64,000 nt of DNA from Defluviicoccus sp. (GCA_029624735.1 JARSSM010000007.1:1-64000), one strand, 5' to 3'; shown: positions 29,898-39,256, numbered from the stretch's first letter. The notes: generated from the sequence alone by a model not told the origin. A program made the numbers and translations.

Positions 29898-32800
29898 ATG
29901 AAACTGCCCGAGATCTGCATCCGCCGGCCCGTCTTCGCGACGGTGCTGAGCCTTATCGTCCTCCTCTTAGGGTTGATCGGCTACCAGCGGCTCTCCATCC
30001 GCGAATATCCGAACATCGATCCGGCGGTGGTCACCGTCTCGACCACCTACGAGGGGGCGAGTGCCGAGATCATCGAAACCCAGGTCACCAAGATCCTGGA
30101 AGATGAGCTCGCCGGCATCGAGGGCATCGACTTCATGACCTCGATCAGCCGCCAGGAGCAGTCGCAGATCACGGTCGCCTTCAAGCTCGGCCGCGATGCC
30201 GACGCCGCAGCGGCCGATGTCCGCGACCGCGTCAGCCGGACACGCGACCGGCTGCCTGACGAGATCGACGAACCCGTGATCCAGAAGGTCGAGGCGGACG
30301 CGCAGCCGATCATTTACCTCGCCTTCTTCAGTGACCGGCATTCGCCGCTCGATGTCACCGACTGGGCCGACCGCTACGTCAAGGATCGGCTGCAGACGCT
30401 GGGCGGGGTCGCCGAGGTGCGGATCTTCGGCGAGCGCCGCTACTCGATGCGGCTGTGGCTCGATCCGGCGCGGCTTGCCGCCTATCGGCTGACGCCTGCC
30501 GACGTCGAGGATGCGCTGCGCCGGCAGAACATCGAAATCCCGTCCGGGCGGATCGAAAGCATCGACCGCGAGTTCACGGTGGTCTCGGAAACCGATCTCA
30601 AGACGCCGGAGCAGTTCAATCAGCTGATCCTGGCGTCCATCGACGGGTATCTGGTGCGCCTTGGCGATGTTGGCCGCGCGGAGCTCGGCGCCCGCAGCGA
30701 ACGGCTGAATGCGCGCTTCAATGGCCGCACGGCCGTGGCGCTCGGCGTCGTCAAGCAGGCGACCGCCAACCCACTCGACGTTTCGCATGCGGTGCGCAAT
30801 GTCCTGCCCAGCGTCATCGAAGGCCTGCCCGAGGGCATGCAGGTGCGCGTCGCCCATGACCGTTCGGTGTTCATCGAGGCCTCGATCGATAACGTCTATA
30901 GGACCATCGGCGAAGCGATCATCCTTGTCGCACTGATCATCTTCTTGTTCCTGCGCTCGCTGCGGGCGACGCTGGTACCGCTGGTGACCATTCCGGTCTC
31001 GCTGATCGGTGCTTTTGCCCTGATGTCGGCGCTGGGGTTCAGCATCAACACGCTCACCCTCTTGGCGCTGGTGTTGGCGATCGGCCTCGTGGTCGACGAC
31101 GCCATCGTCATGCTGGAAAACATCTGGCGCCACGGCGAGGAAGGCCTCAATCCCGTGCAGGCGGCGCTGGAGGGCAGCCGCGAGATCGGCTTCGCCGTCA
31201 TCGCCATGACGATTACGCTCGCCGCCGTCTATATCCCGATCGGCCTGATGACCGGCGCAACGGGACGCCTATTCACCGAGTTTGCGTGGACGCTCGCCGG
31301 TGCCGTGCTGGTTTCCGGCTTCGTCGCCCTCACGCTGTCGCCGATGATGTGCTCGAAGCTGTTGCGCCACGGGACCAGCCATAACGCCGCCTACCGGTTC
31401 ATCGAGCGGGGGCTGACGGCGCTCACGACCGGTTACCGCACCGCCCTGACGAAGGCGCTTTCGGCGCGCGGCCTCGTCATCCTGATCGGCCTTGGCGTCG
31501 CCGGCGCCGGCGGCTATCTGTTCACAGCCCTCAAGTCGGAGCTCGCCCCGTTCGAGGATCAGGGCACGGTGGTCGGCATCTTCGTCGCCCCGGAAGGGGC
31601 GACGATCGACTATACCGACATCTACGCCCGGCAACTGGAGCGCATCTACGCCGCCGAGGCGGACGTCGACCGCTTCTTCGTGATCACCGGCTTCCCCGTC
31701 GTCAATCAGGGCATCTCCTTCATCAAGACGACCGACTGGTCGGAGCGCACGCGCAGCCAGCAGGACGTTGCGCAGAGCCTGATGCCGAAGATGCTCGGCG
31801 TGGCGGGTGTGCTAGCCTTTCCCGTCAACCCGCCACCGCTGGGCCAGAGCGTGCGCGACAAGGCTGTGCAGCTCGTCGTCAAGACGTCGGTCGAGTACAA
31901 GGAGTTGCAGGGATGGGTGGACAAAGTTCTGGCCGATGCCGCCTCCGAACCGTCGCTCGCCAATCTCGAGACCGACCTGAAGCTGAACAAGCCGGAACTC
32001 CGCGTCTCCGTCGATCGCGAGAAGGCCGCCAATCTCGGGATCGAGATCGCGACCGTCGGCCGCACCTTGGAGACGTTGCTTGGCGGCCGCCAGGTGACTC
32101 GCTTCAAGCGTGAGGGTGAGCAATACGATGTCGTCGTCCAGGTGGCAGACATCGAGCGTATGCAACCCGACGATCTCAACCGCATCCACGTCCGCGCCCG
32201 CGACGGCAGCATGGTGCCGCTCTCAAACCTGGTGCGGGTGATCGAGACGGTGGCACCGCGCGAGCTCAACCACTTTGATCAGCTGCGCGCGGCGACGATC
32301 ACGGCCAACGTCGCGCCGGGATCGACCCTGGGCGAGGCCTTGGGTGCGCTGGAACGGATCGCCAAGAACGTGCTGCCGGCAACGGCACAGATCGACTATT
32401 CCGGTCAGTCGCGGGAATACAAGACCGCGAGCGCCGAGATCTGGGTCACCTTTGCCTTGGCGCTCGCCTTCATCTACCTGGTCCTCGCCGCCCAGTTCGA
32501 GAGCTTCCGCGATCCCTTGATCATCATGCTGACGGTGCCGCTGTCGATCACCGGTGGGCTCGCCGGCCTGGCGCTTAGCGGCGGAACGCTCAACATCTAC
32601 AGCCAGGTCGGTCTGGTGACGCTGATCGGCATCATTACCAAGAACGGCATCCTGATCGTCGAATTTACCAACCAGCTGCAAGCGCGCGGCGCAGGCGTTC
32701 GCGAGGCGGTCATCGAGGCAGCAACGTTGCGGCTGCGGCCGATCCTGATGACCACTGCGGCAACAGTGATCGGCGCCGTACCGCTGGCAATCGCAAGCGG

Positions 32801-32993
32801 CGCCGGCGCCCAGGCACGCCAGGACATCGGCTGGGTCATCGTCGGCGGCCTTGTGCTCGGCACCTTCTTTACGCTGTTCGTCATCCCCGCGGTGCTAAGC
32901 GTCTTTGCCGGCCGGCAACGCCCGGAAGCCGCCGCCTCGGAGAGCGGCGACCACATCACAGGTGGCACGGCGCCGGCGCGGGCGGCGGAATAG
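29898..32993 (+). CDS. RND efflux transporter permease, HAE1 family
   Basis: A 1031-residue proton-driven multidrug pump of the AcrB type, trimeric in the inner membrane. The N-terminal span is followed by the porter region YPNIDPAVVTVSTTYEGAS; span 4 carries the essential aspartate pair in LVVDDAIVMLENI, and GLVTLIGIITKNGILIVEF marks span 10. Length is standard. No outer-membrane channel gene is encoded next to it, so a TolC-type partner must be elsewhere. Substrates are unknown. Confidence 0.96.
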   Translation: MKLPEICIRRPVFATVLSLIVLLLGLIGYQRLSIREYPNIDPAVVTVSTTYEGASAEIIETQVTKILEDELAGIEGIDFMTSISRQEQSQITVAFKLGRDADAAAADVRDRVSRTRDRLPDEIDEPVIQKVEADAQPIIYLAFFSDRHSPLDVTDWADRYVKDRLQTLGGVAEVRIFGERRYSMRLWLDPARLAAYRLTPADVEDALRRQNIEIPSGRIESIDREFTVVSETDLKTPEQFNQLILASIDGYLVRLGDVGRAELGARSERLNARFNGRTAVALGVVKQATANPLDVSHAVRNVLPSVIEGLPEGMQVRVAHDRSVFIEASIDNVYRTIGEAIILVALIIFLFLRSLRATLVPLVTIPVSLIGAFALMSALGFSINTLTLLALVLAIGLVVDDAIVMLENIWRHGEEGLNPVQAALEGSREIGFAVIAMTITLAAVYIPIGLMTGATGRLFTEFAWTLAGAVLVSGFVALTLSPMMCSKLLRHGTSHNAAYRFIERGLTALTTGYRTALTKALSARGLVILIGLGVAGAGGYLFTALKSELAPFEDQGTVVGIFVAPEGATIDYTDIYARQLERIYAAEADVDRFFVITGFPVVNQGISFIKTTDWSERTRSQQDVAQSLMPKMLGVAGVLAFPVNPPPLGQSVRDKAVQLVVKTSVEYKELQGWVDKVLADAASEPSLANLETDLKLNKPELRVSVDREKAANLGIEIATVGRTLETLLGGRQVTRFKREGEQYDVVVQVADIERMQPDDLNRIHVRARDGSMVPLSNLVRVIETVAPRELNHFDQLRAATITANVAPGSTLGEALGALERIAKNVLPATAQIDYSGQSREYKTASAEIWVTFALALAFIYLVLAAQFESFRDPLIIMLTVPLSITGGLAGLALSGGTLNIYSQVGLVTLIGIITKNGILIVEFTNQLQARGAGVREAVIEAATLRLRPILMTTAATVIGAVPLAIASGAGAQARQDIGWVIVGGLVLGTFFTLFVIPAVLSVFAGRQRPEAAASESGDHITGGTAPARAAE

Positions 32994-33010
32994 CTAAGTT
33001 CGCGCCGCCG

Positions 33011-34021
33011 CTACCCGCTCGCTTGCCGCTGCAACCGGTTGTAGCGGACCGATGAGATCAGCGAGAGGCCGATCATCAGCACGCCGACACCGCCGCTGAT
33101 CCATTCCGGGATCGCCATCAGCGGGCTTGCCAGCATGACGGCGGCCAACAACCCAATCGCGTAGTGCGCGCCGTGCTCTAAGAACACGAATGCCTTCAGC
33201 GTCCCCTGGCGGACCATGAAGACGGTAAAAGAACGGACGAACACCGCGCCGATGCCAAGCCCGAGCATGATCAGGACGACATCGTTGGTGATCGCAAAGG
33301 CGCCGATCACGCCGTCGAAGCTGAACGATGCGTCCAACAGCTCCAGGTACAGAAAGCCGGCAACCCCTGCGCGCTTGGCGACGCCGCCGCGGCCGTCGCC
33401 TCCGGTCTGAAAGAACGCATCGATACCGTCGACGGCAATGAAGATCATGATGCCGAGCAGCCCCGCGAGCACGGCCCGGATGCGCTCCTCCTCCGGGAGG
33501 ACGCTTTGCAGCCCGATCAGCGCCACCAGCGCGCACAGCACGGCCGCGCTCTCAAGCTTGCCCAGCCGTGCGAGCAGTGCCTCGATCTGGCCAAGCCAGT
33601 GCACTTCCTTGCCATTGTCGATCAAGAAGCCAAGGAACACGAGCAGCAGAAACGTGCCGCCAAAGCACGCGACTTCGGTATGGGACTCGTGGAGGTAGCG
33701 CGAATACTCTTCCGGGTGATTGAGTGCCATGTGCGCCACCTCGGCGGCGCCAAGCCCGGTGGCGCCGGCGACGATGGCGACGGGAAAGATGAGCCGCATG
33801 CCGAAGACGGCGATCAGGATGCCGGCCGTGAGAAAGATGGTCTGCCACAAGGGGTCCATCTCGTCGAGCACCGAGGCGTTGACGACGGCGTTGTCGAACG
33901 AGAGCGAGACCTCAAGGATGCCAAGCACGACCGCGATGTACACGCCGCGCCAATCCTGCCACAGGTACGCGAGCACGAGGCACACGACCGTGACCAGGAT
34001 CGATAAGCCAAACGTCCGCAT
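33011..34021 (-). CDS. DUF475 membrane protein (TerC-like)
   Basis: A 336-residue polytopic membrane protein of the DUF475 family, related to TerC. Two acidic repeats, LEVSLSFDNAVVNASVL and LELLDASFSFDGVIGAFAITND, are the family hallmark and probably bind metal ions. About eight membrane spans are visible. The start at 34021 has AGGTGA five bases upstream; a GTG at 34030 is possible. It is convergent with the RND pump gene. Function is not established; TerC relatives act in metal-ion export and tellurite resistance. Confidence 0.88.
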   Translation of the reverse strand: MRTFGLSILVTVVCLVLAYLWQDWRGVYIAVVLGILEVSLSFDNAVVNASVLDEMDPLWQTIFLTAGILIAVFGMRLIFPVAIVAGATGLGAAEVAHMALNHPEEYSRYLHESHTEVACFGGTFLLLVFLGFLIDNGKEVHWLGQIEALLARLGKLESAAVLCALVALIGLQSVLPEEERIRAVLAGLLGIMIFIAVDGIDAFFQTGGDGRGGVAKRAGVAGFLYLELLDASFSFDGVIGAFAITNDVVLIMLGLGIGAVFVRSFTVFMVRQGTLKAFVFLEHGAHYAIGLLAAVMLASPLMAIPEWISGGVGVLMIGLSLISSVRYNRLQRQASG

Positions 34022-34194
34022 GCGGATCACCTGAGGGAGAAAACGGAAGGAGTCGCTTCGCGCCGTTAGCGGCAGCGCAGGAACGGGGGCAGTGGCGTCA
34101 GGACGGCGGTGTCACCCACCGCGCGCGCTGACGCCCAATGGGCTTAGAGTCAGCCTCACGAAGAACCGTTCACAGTCAATATCTTATGACGCGC

Positions 34195-34289
34195 CGTCAT
34201 GGCCGGGGCAGGCCGGCCATCCACGTCTCGTCGCAGGCAGTGCACCGCGTTGTGACCCGTGGGTGCGCGGAACAAGTCCGCGCATGACG
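34195..34289. repeat. Intergenic palindromic repeat element
   Basis: A nested structure of about 95 bp: an outer CGTCATG (34195-34201) / CATGACG (34283-34289) pair, a stem ATGGCCGG / CCGGCCAT (34199-34206, 34213-34220) and a stem GCGCGGA / TCCGCGC (34265-34271, 34277-34283). It resembles the dispersed palindromic units common in intergenic DNA of Rhodospirillales and rhizobia. It fills much of the 321-base gap between the DUF475 gene and trcR, which otherwise shows nothing coding. Copy number cannot be judged from one window. Confidence 0.6.
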
Positions 34290-34342
34290 ATGGTGGCTGA
34301 GGCAACGCATTGATTTTGAATGCATCATTTTCGGTCAGGCGC

Positions 34343-34885
34343 TTATGTCTTGCGCACCGTGCCGCTGCGCGCGCGTGCCAGGTCGACCTCCTTCTGCAGA
34401 TCGGCCTCCTTGCACAGGCTTAAGCTGACCGGATTGCGCGGCCGGATACTGGCGGCGTTCCAATGCGTGCGGTCCCTGATCTTCTCGATCGTCGGCTTGG
34501 TTGTATTGATCAAGCGGCAGACCTGGCCGTCACTCAGCTCGGGGTAGTTCTTCAACAGCCAGGCAATCGCGTCGGGGCGGTCCTGCCGCCGCGCCACCGG
34601 GACATAACGCGCGCTTTTCGGTTTGTCATCGACACCGGCGACCCGATGCTCTGCGGGCCGCAAGCGGGCCGAAGGGGTGGCTGCGCAGCGTTCGATTTCG
34701 GCCATGGTCAATTCGCCGGCGCTCACCGGGTCGCGCCCCTGCATGCCGATCGCGACGTCACCATCGGCGATCGCCTTGATCTCCAGCATGTGCATGCCAC
34801 AGAACTCCGCAATCTGCTCGAAGCTCAACGTCGTGTTTTCGATCAGCCACACGGCCGTCGCTTTCGGCATCAGGGGACGAGACAT
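34343..34885 (-). CDS. trcR: DUF1013 cell-cycle transcriptional regulator, TrcR-like
   Basis: A 180-residue protein of the alphaproteobacteria-specific DUF1013 family, of which Caulobacter TrcR is the characterised type. Diagnostic blocks are LMPKATAVWLIENTTLSFEQIA, FCGMHMLEIKAIADGDVA and, near the C-terminus, PDAIAWLLKNYPELSDGQVCRLINTTKPTIEKIRDR in sequence, a probable DNA-binding region. Start at 34885. It has its own long upstream region and no operon partner. The family strongly supports the alphaproteobacterial assignment of the window. Confidence 0.88.
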   Translation of the reverse strand: MSRPLMPKATAVWLIENTTLSFEQIAEFCGMHMLEIKAIADGDVAIGMQGRDPVSAGELTMAEIERCAATPSARLRPAEHRVAGVDDKPKSARYVPVARRQDRPDAIAWLLKNYPELSDGQVCRLINTTKPTIEKIRDRTHWNAASIRPRNPVSLSLCKEADLQKEVDLARARSGTVRKT

Positions 34886-35065
34886 GAACCTGAGACTCTC
34901 CAACGCATTGAGGGGGTGAACCTCATTACTTACAGTGTTCAGCCGGCGCATTCAAGTGATCCTGCCGCGCGCACGTGAGCCGCGCTTTTCGCGCTCGCAG
35001 CTATGCGTTTTTTTCGCTGTACAGACCAAGGCGGAGTTGGCAAGACTGAAACTGCTCGGGAGTTA

Positions 35066-35188
35066 CGCTGCCCTAAGACCCCCCCTTAAGGCAGTGCTCG
35101 TTTCTTCTGGGCGCCGGGCTGCATCGCAGTCCCCCCCTGCGGGCAGCCCGGCAACCATCGACGTCCCGCTTGGCAAGAACGTTGATGG
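35066..35188 (+). ncRNA. Candidate structured RNA with C-rich loops
   Basis: Three adjoining stem-loops are visible. Stem 1 pairs 35066-35077 with 35085-35096 (12 bp, one C-A mismatch, one G-U) around the loop ACCCCCC. Stem 2 pairs 35113-35122 with 35143-35152 (10 bp, perfect) and an inner 5-bp stem 35125-35129/35137-35141 around the loop TCCCCCC. Stem 3 pairs 35155-35164 with 35179-35188 (10 bp, one G-U). Exposed C-runs in tandem loops recall alphaproteobacterial small RNAs with anti-Shine-Dalgarno loops. Strand, promoter and ends are not determined; the opposite strand would show G-rich loops. Confidence 0.35.
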
Positions 35189-35300
35189 CATCGTGTTACC
35201 GAGGCAGCGCGCTTTTCTCCCCGTCGGGTCGCATCAGCGCCTGCGACGCCGTGGCAACGACGGCGCAAGGCTCATCGGCAGCCAGCAAGTCTTAAGAAAA

Positions 35301-35329
35301 ATGTAACTACGCTGGCACGCGGCTGTCAT
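35301..35329 (+). promoter_or_regulatory. Predicted Pho box upstream of the phosphatase gene
   Basis: Three heptamers at an 11-bp period, each separated by 4 bases: ATGTAAC (35301-35307), CTGGCAC (35312-35318) and CTGTCAT (35323-35329). Against the PhoB half-site CTGTCAY they match 5, 6 and 7 of 7. A -10-like TATCTA or TACTAG lies at 35333-35342. The site is 184 bases before the start of a predicted alkaline phosphatase/nucleotidase, the type of gene PhoB activates under phosphate starvation. Confidence 0.6.
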
Positions 35330-35512
35330 CGTTATCTACTAGCCTCTGCGACTAGCAGACGGGACAACCCCAAAATATTGCGTTCCTGGCGCTGACCACG
35401 GCGCCTGCAGGGATACGCCCAGCTTTGCGTAATCCCTGCCTGGGAGGGCGCGGCGCCGCCTGAGAAGCAGTCGGGGCGACCCTGAGTGCATGGCTAGACT
35501 TTGGGGAACTCC

Positions 35513-38500
35513 ATGACCTACACGCTTCAACTTCTCCACGCCTCCGATCTCGAGGGCAGCGTCGATGCGATCGGCAAGGCCCCGAACTTCGCCGCCCTCG
35601 TCGATAAGCTGGAGGACGCGGCCGGCATCGACGGAACAGTGACACTTTCCGCCGGCGACAATTACATCTCCGGACCCTTTTTCAGCGCCGCCGGCGATCC
35701 CTCGCTGCGGGCGCCGCTCAATGCCGCCTACAACGCCCTGTTCGGGCTCAGCGGCGATGCTGCCTACAAGGACCTGCGCGAGGCACCGGGCCGGGTCGAC
35801 GTCTCGATCATGAACATCGTCGGCTTCGATGCCTCGGCGCTGGGCAACCACGAGTTCGACCTCGGCACCGGCGTTGTTCGCGAGATTCTTGCGCCCGACT
35901 TCCGCGCCGCCGGCCTCGCTGATGACCGCTGGGTCGGGTCCCAGTTCCCCTACGTGAGCGCCAACCTCGACTTCTCGGCCGATCCGAATCTTGCGTCGCT
36001 GTTTACCGCCGACATCCTGCCCAACACCGCCTTCGCCTCCGGGCCGGATCAGTCGCTTGCGGGAACCACGGGGCCGAAGATCGCGCCTGCAACCATCATC
36101 GAGGCCGGTGGACAGAAGATCGGCGTGGTCGGCGCGACGACGCCGCTCTTGCAGTCGATTTCATCGCCGGGCGACACGACGGTCAAGGATCCCGGCGCCG
36201 GCAGCAACGACATGGCGGCGCTCGCCACGATTCTTCAGCCGACCATTGATGCGCTCAAGGCGCAAGGCATCAACAAGATCATCCTCACCACCCATCTGCA
36301 GCAGCTGAGCCTGGAAAAGGCCCTGGTGCCGCTCTTGAGCGGGGTGGATATCTCGATCGCCGGCGGTTCCGACAGCATTCTCGCCAATGCCGATGATCCA
36401 CTGAACCCCGGCGACGCGGCGGTGGACACCTACCCGGTCGTCACCAAGAACAAGGACGGCGACCCGGCGGTCATCGTTTCCACCGATGGCGAGTATTCCT
36501 ACCTTGGCCGCCTGGTGGTGCACTTCAATGACAACGGCGTCCTGGTCGACGCCGCAGGCGCACCGATCGACGCCGTCACCGATCTCGATGCCGCGCTGAA
36601 TGGCCCGGTCGCGACGTCCGACGCCAATGTTGCCGCGCTGTGGGGCAGCCTCGAAGCCGGCCTGGCGGAAGGCACCAAGGGCGGCCAGGTCAAGGCGCTG
36701 GTCGACAGCCTCGATGGGATCGTGACCGCCCAGGACAGTGCCACCTTTGGCCTCAGCGAAGTGTTCCTCGAAGGGCGGCGGACGGCGGTCCGCACCGAAG
36801 AGACAAACTTCGGCAACCTTACCGCGGATGCGAATCTTTGGGTTGCCAAGGAGACGGATCCGGGCGTCGTCGTCTCGATCAAGAACGGCGGCGGCATTCG
36901 CAACCCGATCGGCACGATCGTCGAAGAGCCCGCGGGCTCGGGCACCTACGTCACCGCACCGACGCAAGCCAACCCGGCTGCAGGCAAGGAAGCGGGCGAG
37001 ATTTCCCAGCTCGATATCGCCGATTCGCTGCGCTTCAACAACGCGCTGACGCTGGTCACGGTGACCGCCGACCAACTGCTCCAGGTCCTCGAGCACGGCG
37101 TGGCGGCGGCGGCGCCGGGGGCAACACCGGGCCAGTTCCCGCAAGTGGGCGGCGTCTCCTTCAGCTTCGATCCGGACCTGCCGGCCGGCGAACGCGTGCA
37201 GACGGCCGCGATCATTGATGAAGATGGCAATCGGGTCGAGTGGCTGGCCCAGGATGGCGCAGTGGCAGGCGATCCGGCGCGGGCGATCCGGGTGGTGACG
37301 CTGAACTTCCTCGCCGACGGCGGCGACAGCTATCCGTTCAAGCAGTTCATCGAAGCCAATCCCACGTTCGCCAACCGCGTCGATCTGTCGCCGACCGATC
37401 CGGCGGCGCCACTGACCGGCACTGCGACCTTTGCCAAGGACGGCACCGAGCAGGACGCGCTGGCAGAGTACCTCGCGAGCGAATTTCCCGCCGACGACGA
37501 TGCGGCGACGGCCGCTTTCGCGGTCGCGGACACCGACACCGCACACGATACGCGCATTCAGAACTTGGCGGTGCGTGAAGACACAGTCGGGACAACGGAG
37601 GGTGCAATGGGATTCACGACGAAAGAGGCTTCGCTGGTCGATGGCCTCGAAGGCTATACGGCTAAGCCGCTACTGACGGTCGGCGAAACGATCACCAACA
37701 CGACCGGTGCCTTCACCGGCATCGGCGGCGACTACACGCCGGTCGGCCTCCTGGACGGCATCGGCGCCTTTAAGCTCGACGACGATACGGTCAGGCTGAT
37801 CGTCAATCACGAAGCGAGCCCGAACCAGGGGGCGACCTATACGGTCAACAACGGCCTCGCCAATGCCGAGCCGCTCACCCTGCAAGGCGCGCGGGTCAGC
37901 TACTTCGATGTCAGCACCAAGGATCTGAGCATCGAGGACGCGGGCCAGGCCTACAACCGGATCTTTGATCTCGAAGGCCGGCTGGTGCGCGACGTCGCCC
38001 AGATCGACACCAACCCGAACGATGCCGCGGCAACGGGCTTCGACCGGTTCTGCTCCGCTTCGTTCTACGACGCGAATGAGTTTGGTACCGACCTTGGCTT
38101 CGCCGATCCGCTCTATGTTGCACCGTCTGAAGGCAACAACGGCGTCGCTTGGATCCTCGATGTCACGACGGGCGACTTCTACGCTGCGCCAAGCCTCGGC
38201 CGCGGCCGCTGGGAGAACGTGACCACGCTCAACACCGGCGATCCGGACAAGGTCGCGTTGCTGCTTGGCGACGACAGCTATCCCGCCGATCCGCTCTACC
38301 TCTACGTCGGCACCAAGAATGGCTATGGCGACGGCAGCTTCCTCGACCGCAATGGGCTGAAAGACGGCCAGCTGTTCGCGTGGGCGCCGGATGCCAACCT
38401 GGACGGCGTCGCCAACAACGACATCACGCCAGCCGATTTCACCCGCCCTGGCCAGGAAGTCTCCGGCACCTTTGTTCCTGTCGATGCCTACGACATCACA

Positions 38501-39256
38501 AAGGCCGGTGATGAGGGTTACGATGACCTCGGCTGGGCGCTGCAGTCGACCCTCTACAAGCAGGTCGAGAGCCTGAACGGCTTCTTCTTCTCCCGCGTCG
38601 AGGACCTGGCCACCAACCCCAACGACAGCAGCGAGGCTGTGTTCGCCGCAACCGGCACCGACTTCAACGGCATCACCAAGGACGGCGTGCCGCAGGTGGC
38701 GAAGTTCGCGACCGAGGCGGTCGATACGACTGGAAGTGTCTACACCGCCCAGTTCGATCTCGATGATCTCGATGCGCCGCAAGCGACGCTCAAGATCATC
38801 TACCGTGGCGATGCCGACGCGGCCAACCACGCCAACGCTGTGCTGCGCAGCCCCGACAACCTGGACTGGACCAAGAGCGGCTTCGTCTACGTCGACGAAG
38901 ACGAGGCGCAGGTCAATTTCGGCGACAGCGGCGATCCGCATGAGGCCTCGATCGTCCGCCTCGACCTCGCCAAGGAGCAGGGCGATGACGGCTTCGGCGT
39001 CCGCGTTGCCGAGATCAACCGGTCCGTGCTGGTGCCGGCCGGCACGACCGACAGCAGCCCGGATGACGTCGGCCGCTGGGAAACCTCGGGCATCCTCGAT
39101 ATTTCCGAGCTGTTCGGCAAGGCGGCCGGCAAGCTCCTGGCGTTCGACGTTCAGGCGCACTCGCTCGGCGGCGGCGTGATCGCCGACAAGGCATTGATTG
39201 AAGGCGGCCAGCTTCTGTTCCTCACGGCTCCGGACGAGTTGGCACTGATCGCCTAA
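35513..39256 (+). CDS. Fused 5'-nucleotidase-type metallophosphatase and PhoX-like phosphatase
   Basis: A 1247-residue protein. Residues 1 to about 690 form a 5'-nucleotidase/UshA-like unit: HASDLEG (metal site start, His9/Asp12), ALGNHEFDLG near residue 110, and a nucleotidase C-terminal domain with NGGGIRNPIG near 459. Residues from about 699 to the end resemble PhoX/DUF839 phosphatases. There is no N-terminal signal peptide; many such fused phosphatases leave by type I secretion, but no RTX repeats are seen. An internal ATG at 37607, preceded by GGAGGG at 37597-37602, falls exactly at the domain junction. Likely a phosphate-scavenging enzyme under PhoB control. Confidence 0.85.
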   Translation: MTYTLQLLHASDLEGSVDAIGKAPNFAALVDKLEDAAGIDGTVTLSAGDNYISGPFFSAAGDPSLRAPLNAAYNALFGLSGDAAYKDLREAPGRVDVSIMNIVGFDASALGNHEFDLGTGVVREILAPDFRAAGLADDRWVGSQFPYVSANLDFSADPNLASLFTADILPNTAFASGPDQSLAGTTGPKIAPATIIEAGGQKIGVVGATTPLLQSISSPGDTTVKDPGAGSNDMAALATILQPTIDALKAQGINKIILTTHLQQLSLEKALVPLLSGVDISIAGGSDSILANADDPLNPGDAAVDTYPVVTKNKDGDPAVIVSTDGEYSYLGRLVVHFNDNGVLVDAAGAPIDAVTDLDAALNGPVATSDANVAALWGSLEAGLAEGTKGGQVKALVDSLDGIVTAQDSATFGLSEVFLEGRRTAVRTEETNFGNLTADANLWVAKETDPGVVVSIKNGGGIRNPIGTIVEEPAGSGTYVTAPTQANPAAGKEAGEISQLDIADSLRFNNALTLVTVTADQLLQVLEHGVAAAAPGATPGQFPQVGGVSFSFDPDLPAGERVQTAAIIDEDGNRVEWLAQDGAVAGDPARAIRVVTLNFLADGGDSYPFKQFIEANPTFANRVDLSPTDPAAPLTGTATFAKDGTEQDALAEYLASEFPADDDAATAAFAVADTDTAHDTRIQNLAVREDTVGTTEGAMGFTTKEASLVDGLEGYTAKPLLTVGETITNTTGAFTGIGGDYTPVGLLDGIGAFKLDDDTVRLIVNHEASPNQGATYTVNNGLANAEPLTLQGARVSYFDVSTKDLSIEDAGQAYNRIFDLEGRLVRDVAQIDTNPNDAAATGFDRFCSASFYDANEFGTDLGFADPLYVAPSEGNNGVAWILDVTTGDFYAAPSLGRGRWENVTTLNTGDPDKVALLLGDDSYPADPLYLYVGTKNGYGDGSFLDRNGLKDGQLFAWAPDANLDGVANNDITPADFTRPGQEVSGTFVPVDAYDITKAGDEGYDDLGWALQSTLYKQVESLNGFFFSRVEDLATNPNDSSEAVFAATGTDFNGITKDGVPQVAKFATEAVDTTGSVYTAQFDLDDLDAPQATLKIIYRGDADAANHANAVLRSPDNLDWTKSGFVYVDEDEAQVNFGDSGDPHEASIVRLDLAKEQGDDGFGVRVAEINRSVLVPAGTTDSSPDDVGRWETSGILDISELFGKAAGKLLAFDVQAHSLGGGVIADKALIEGGQLLFLTAPDELALIA

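Larger units (their letters stand above)
34886..35512. other. Long intergenic region with hairpins and Pho box
   Basis: These 627 bases separate divergent trcR and the phosphatase gene. No credible gene is seen. From left to right it holds a T7 run at 35008-35014, three consecutive hairpins at 35066-35188, weaker stems at 35228-35264, a predicted Pho box at 35301-35329 and a hairpin at 35407-35439 (GCAGGGATACG with CGTAATCCCTGC, one bulge). The last stem lies in the predicted leader of the phosphatase message. Confidence 0.6.

Noticed and set aside
35008..35014. T7 run as an intrinsic terminator
   Set aside because: The stem before it is only four or so base pairs, and no plus-strand gene lies upstream for it to terminate.
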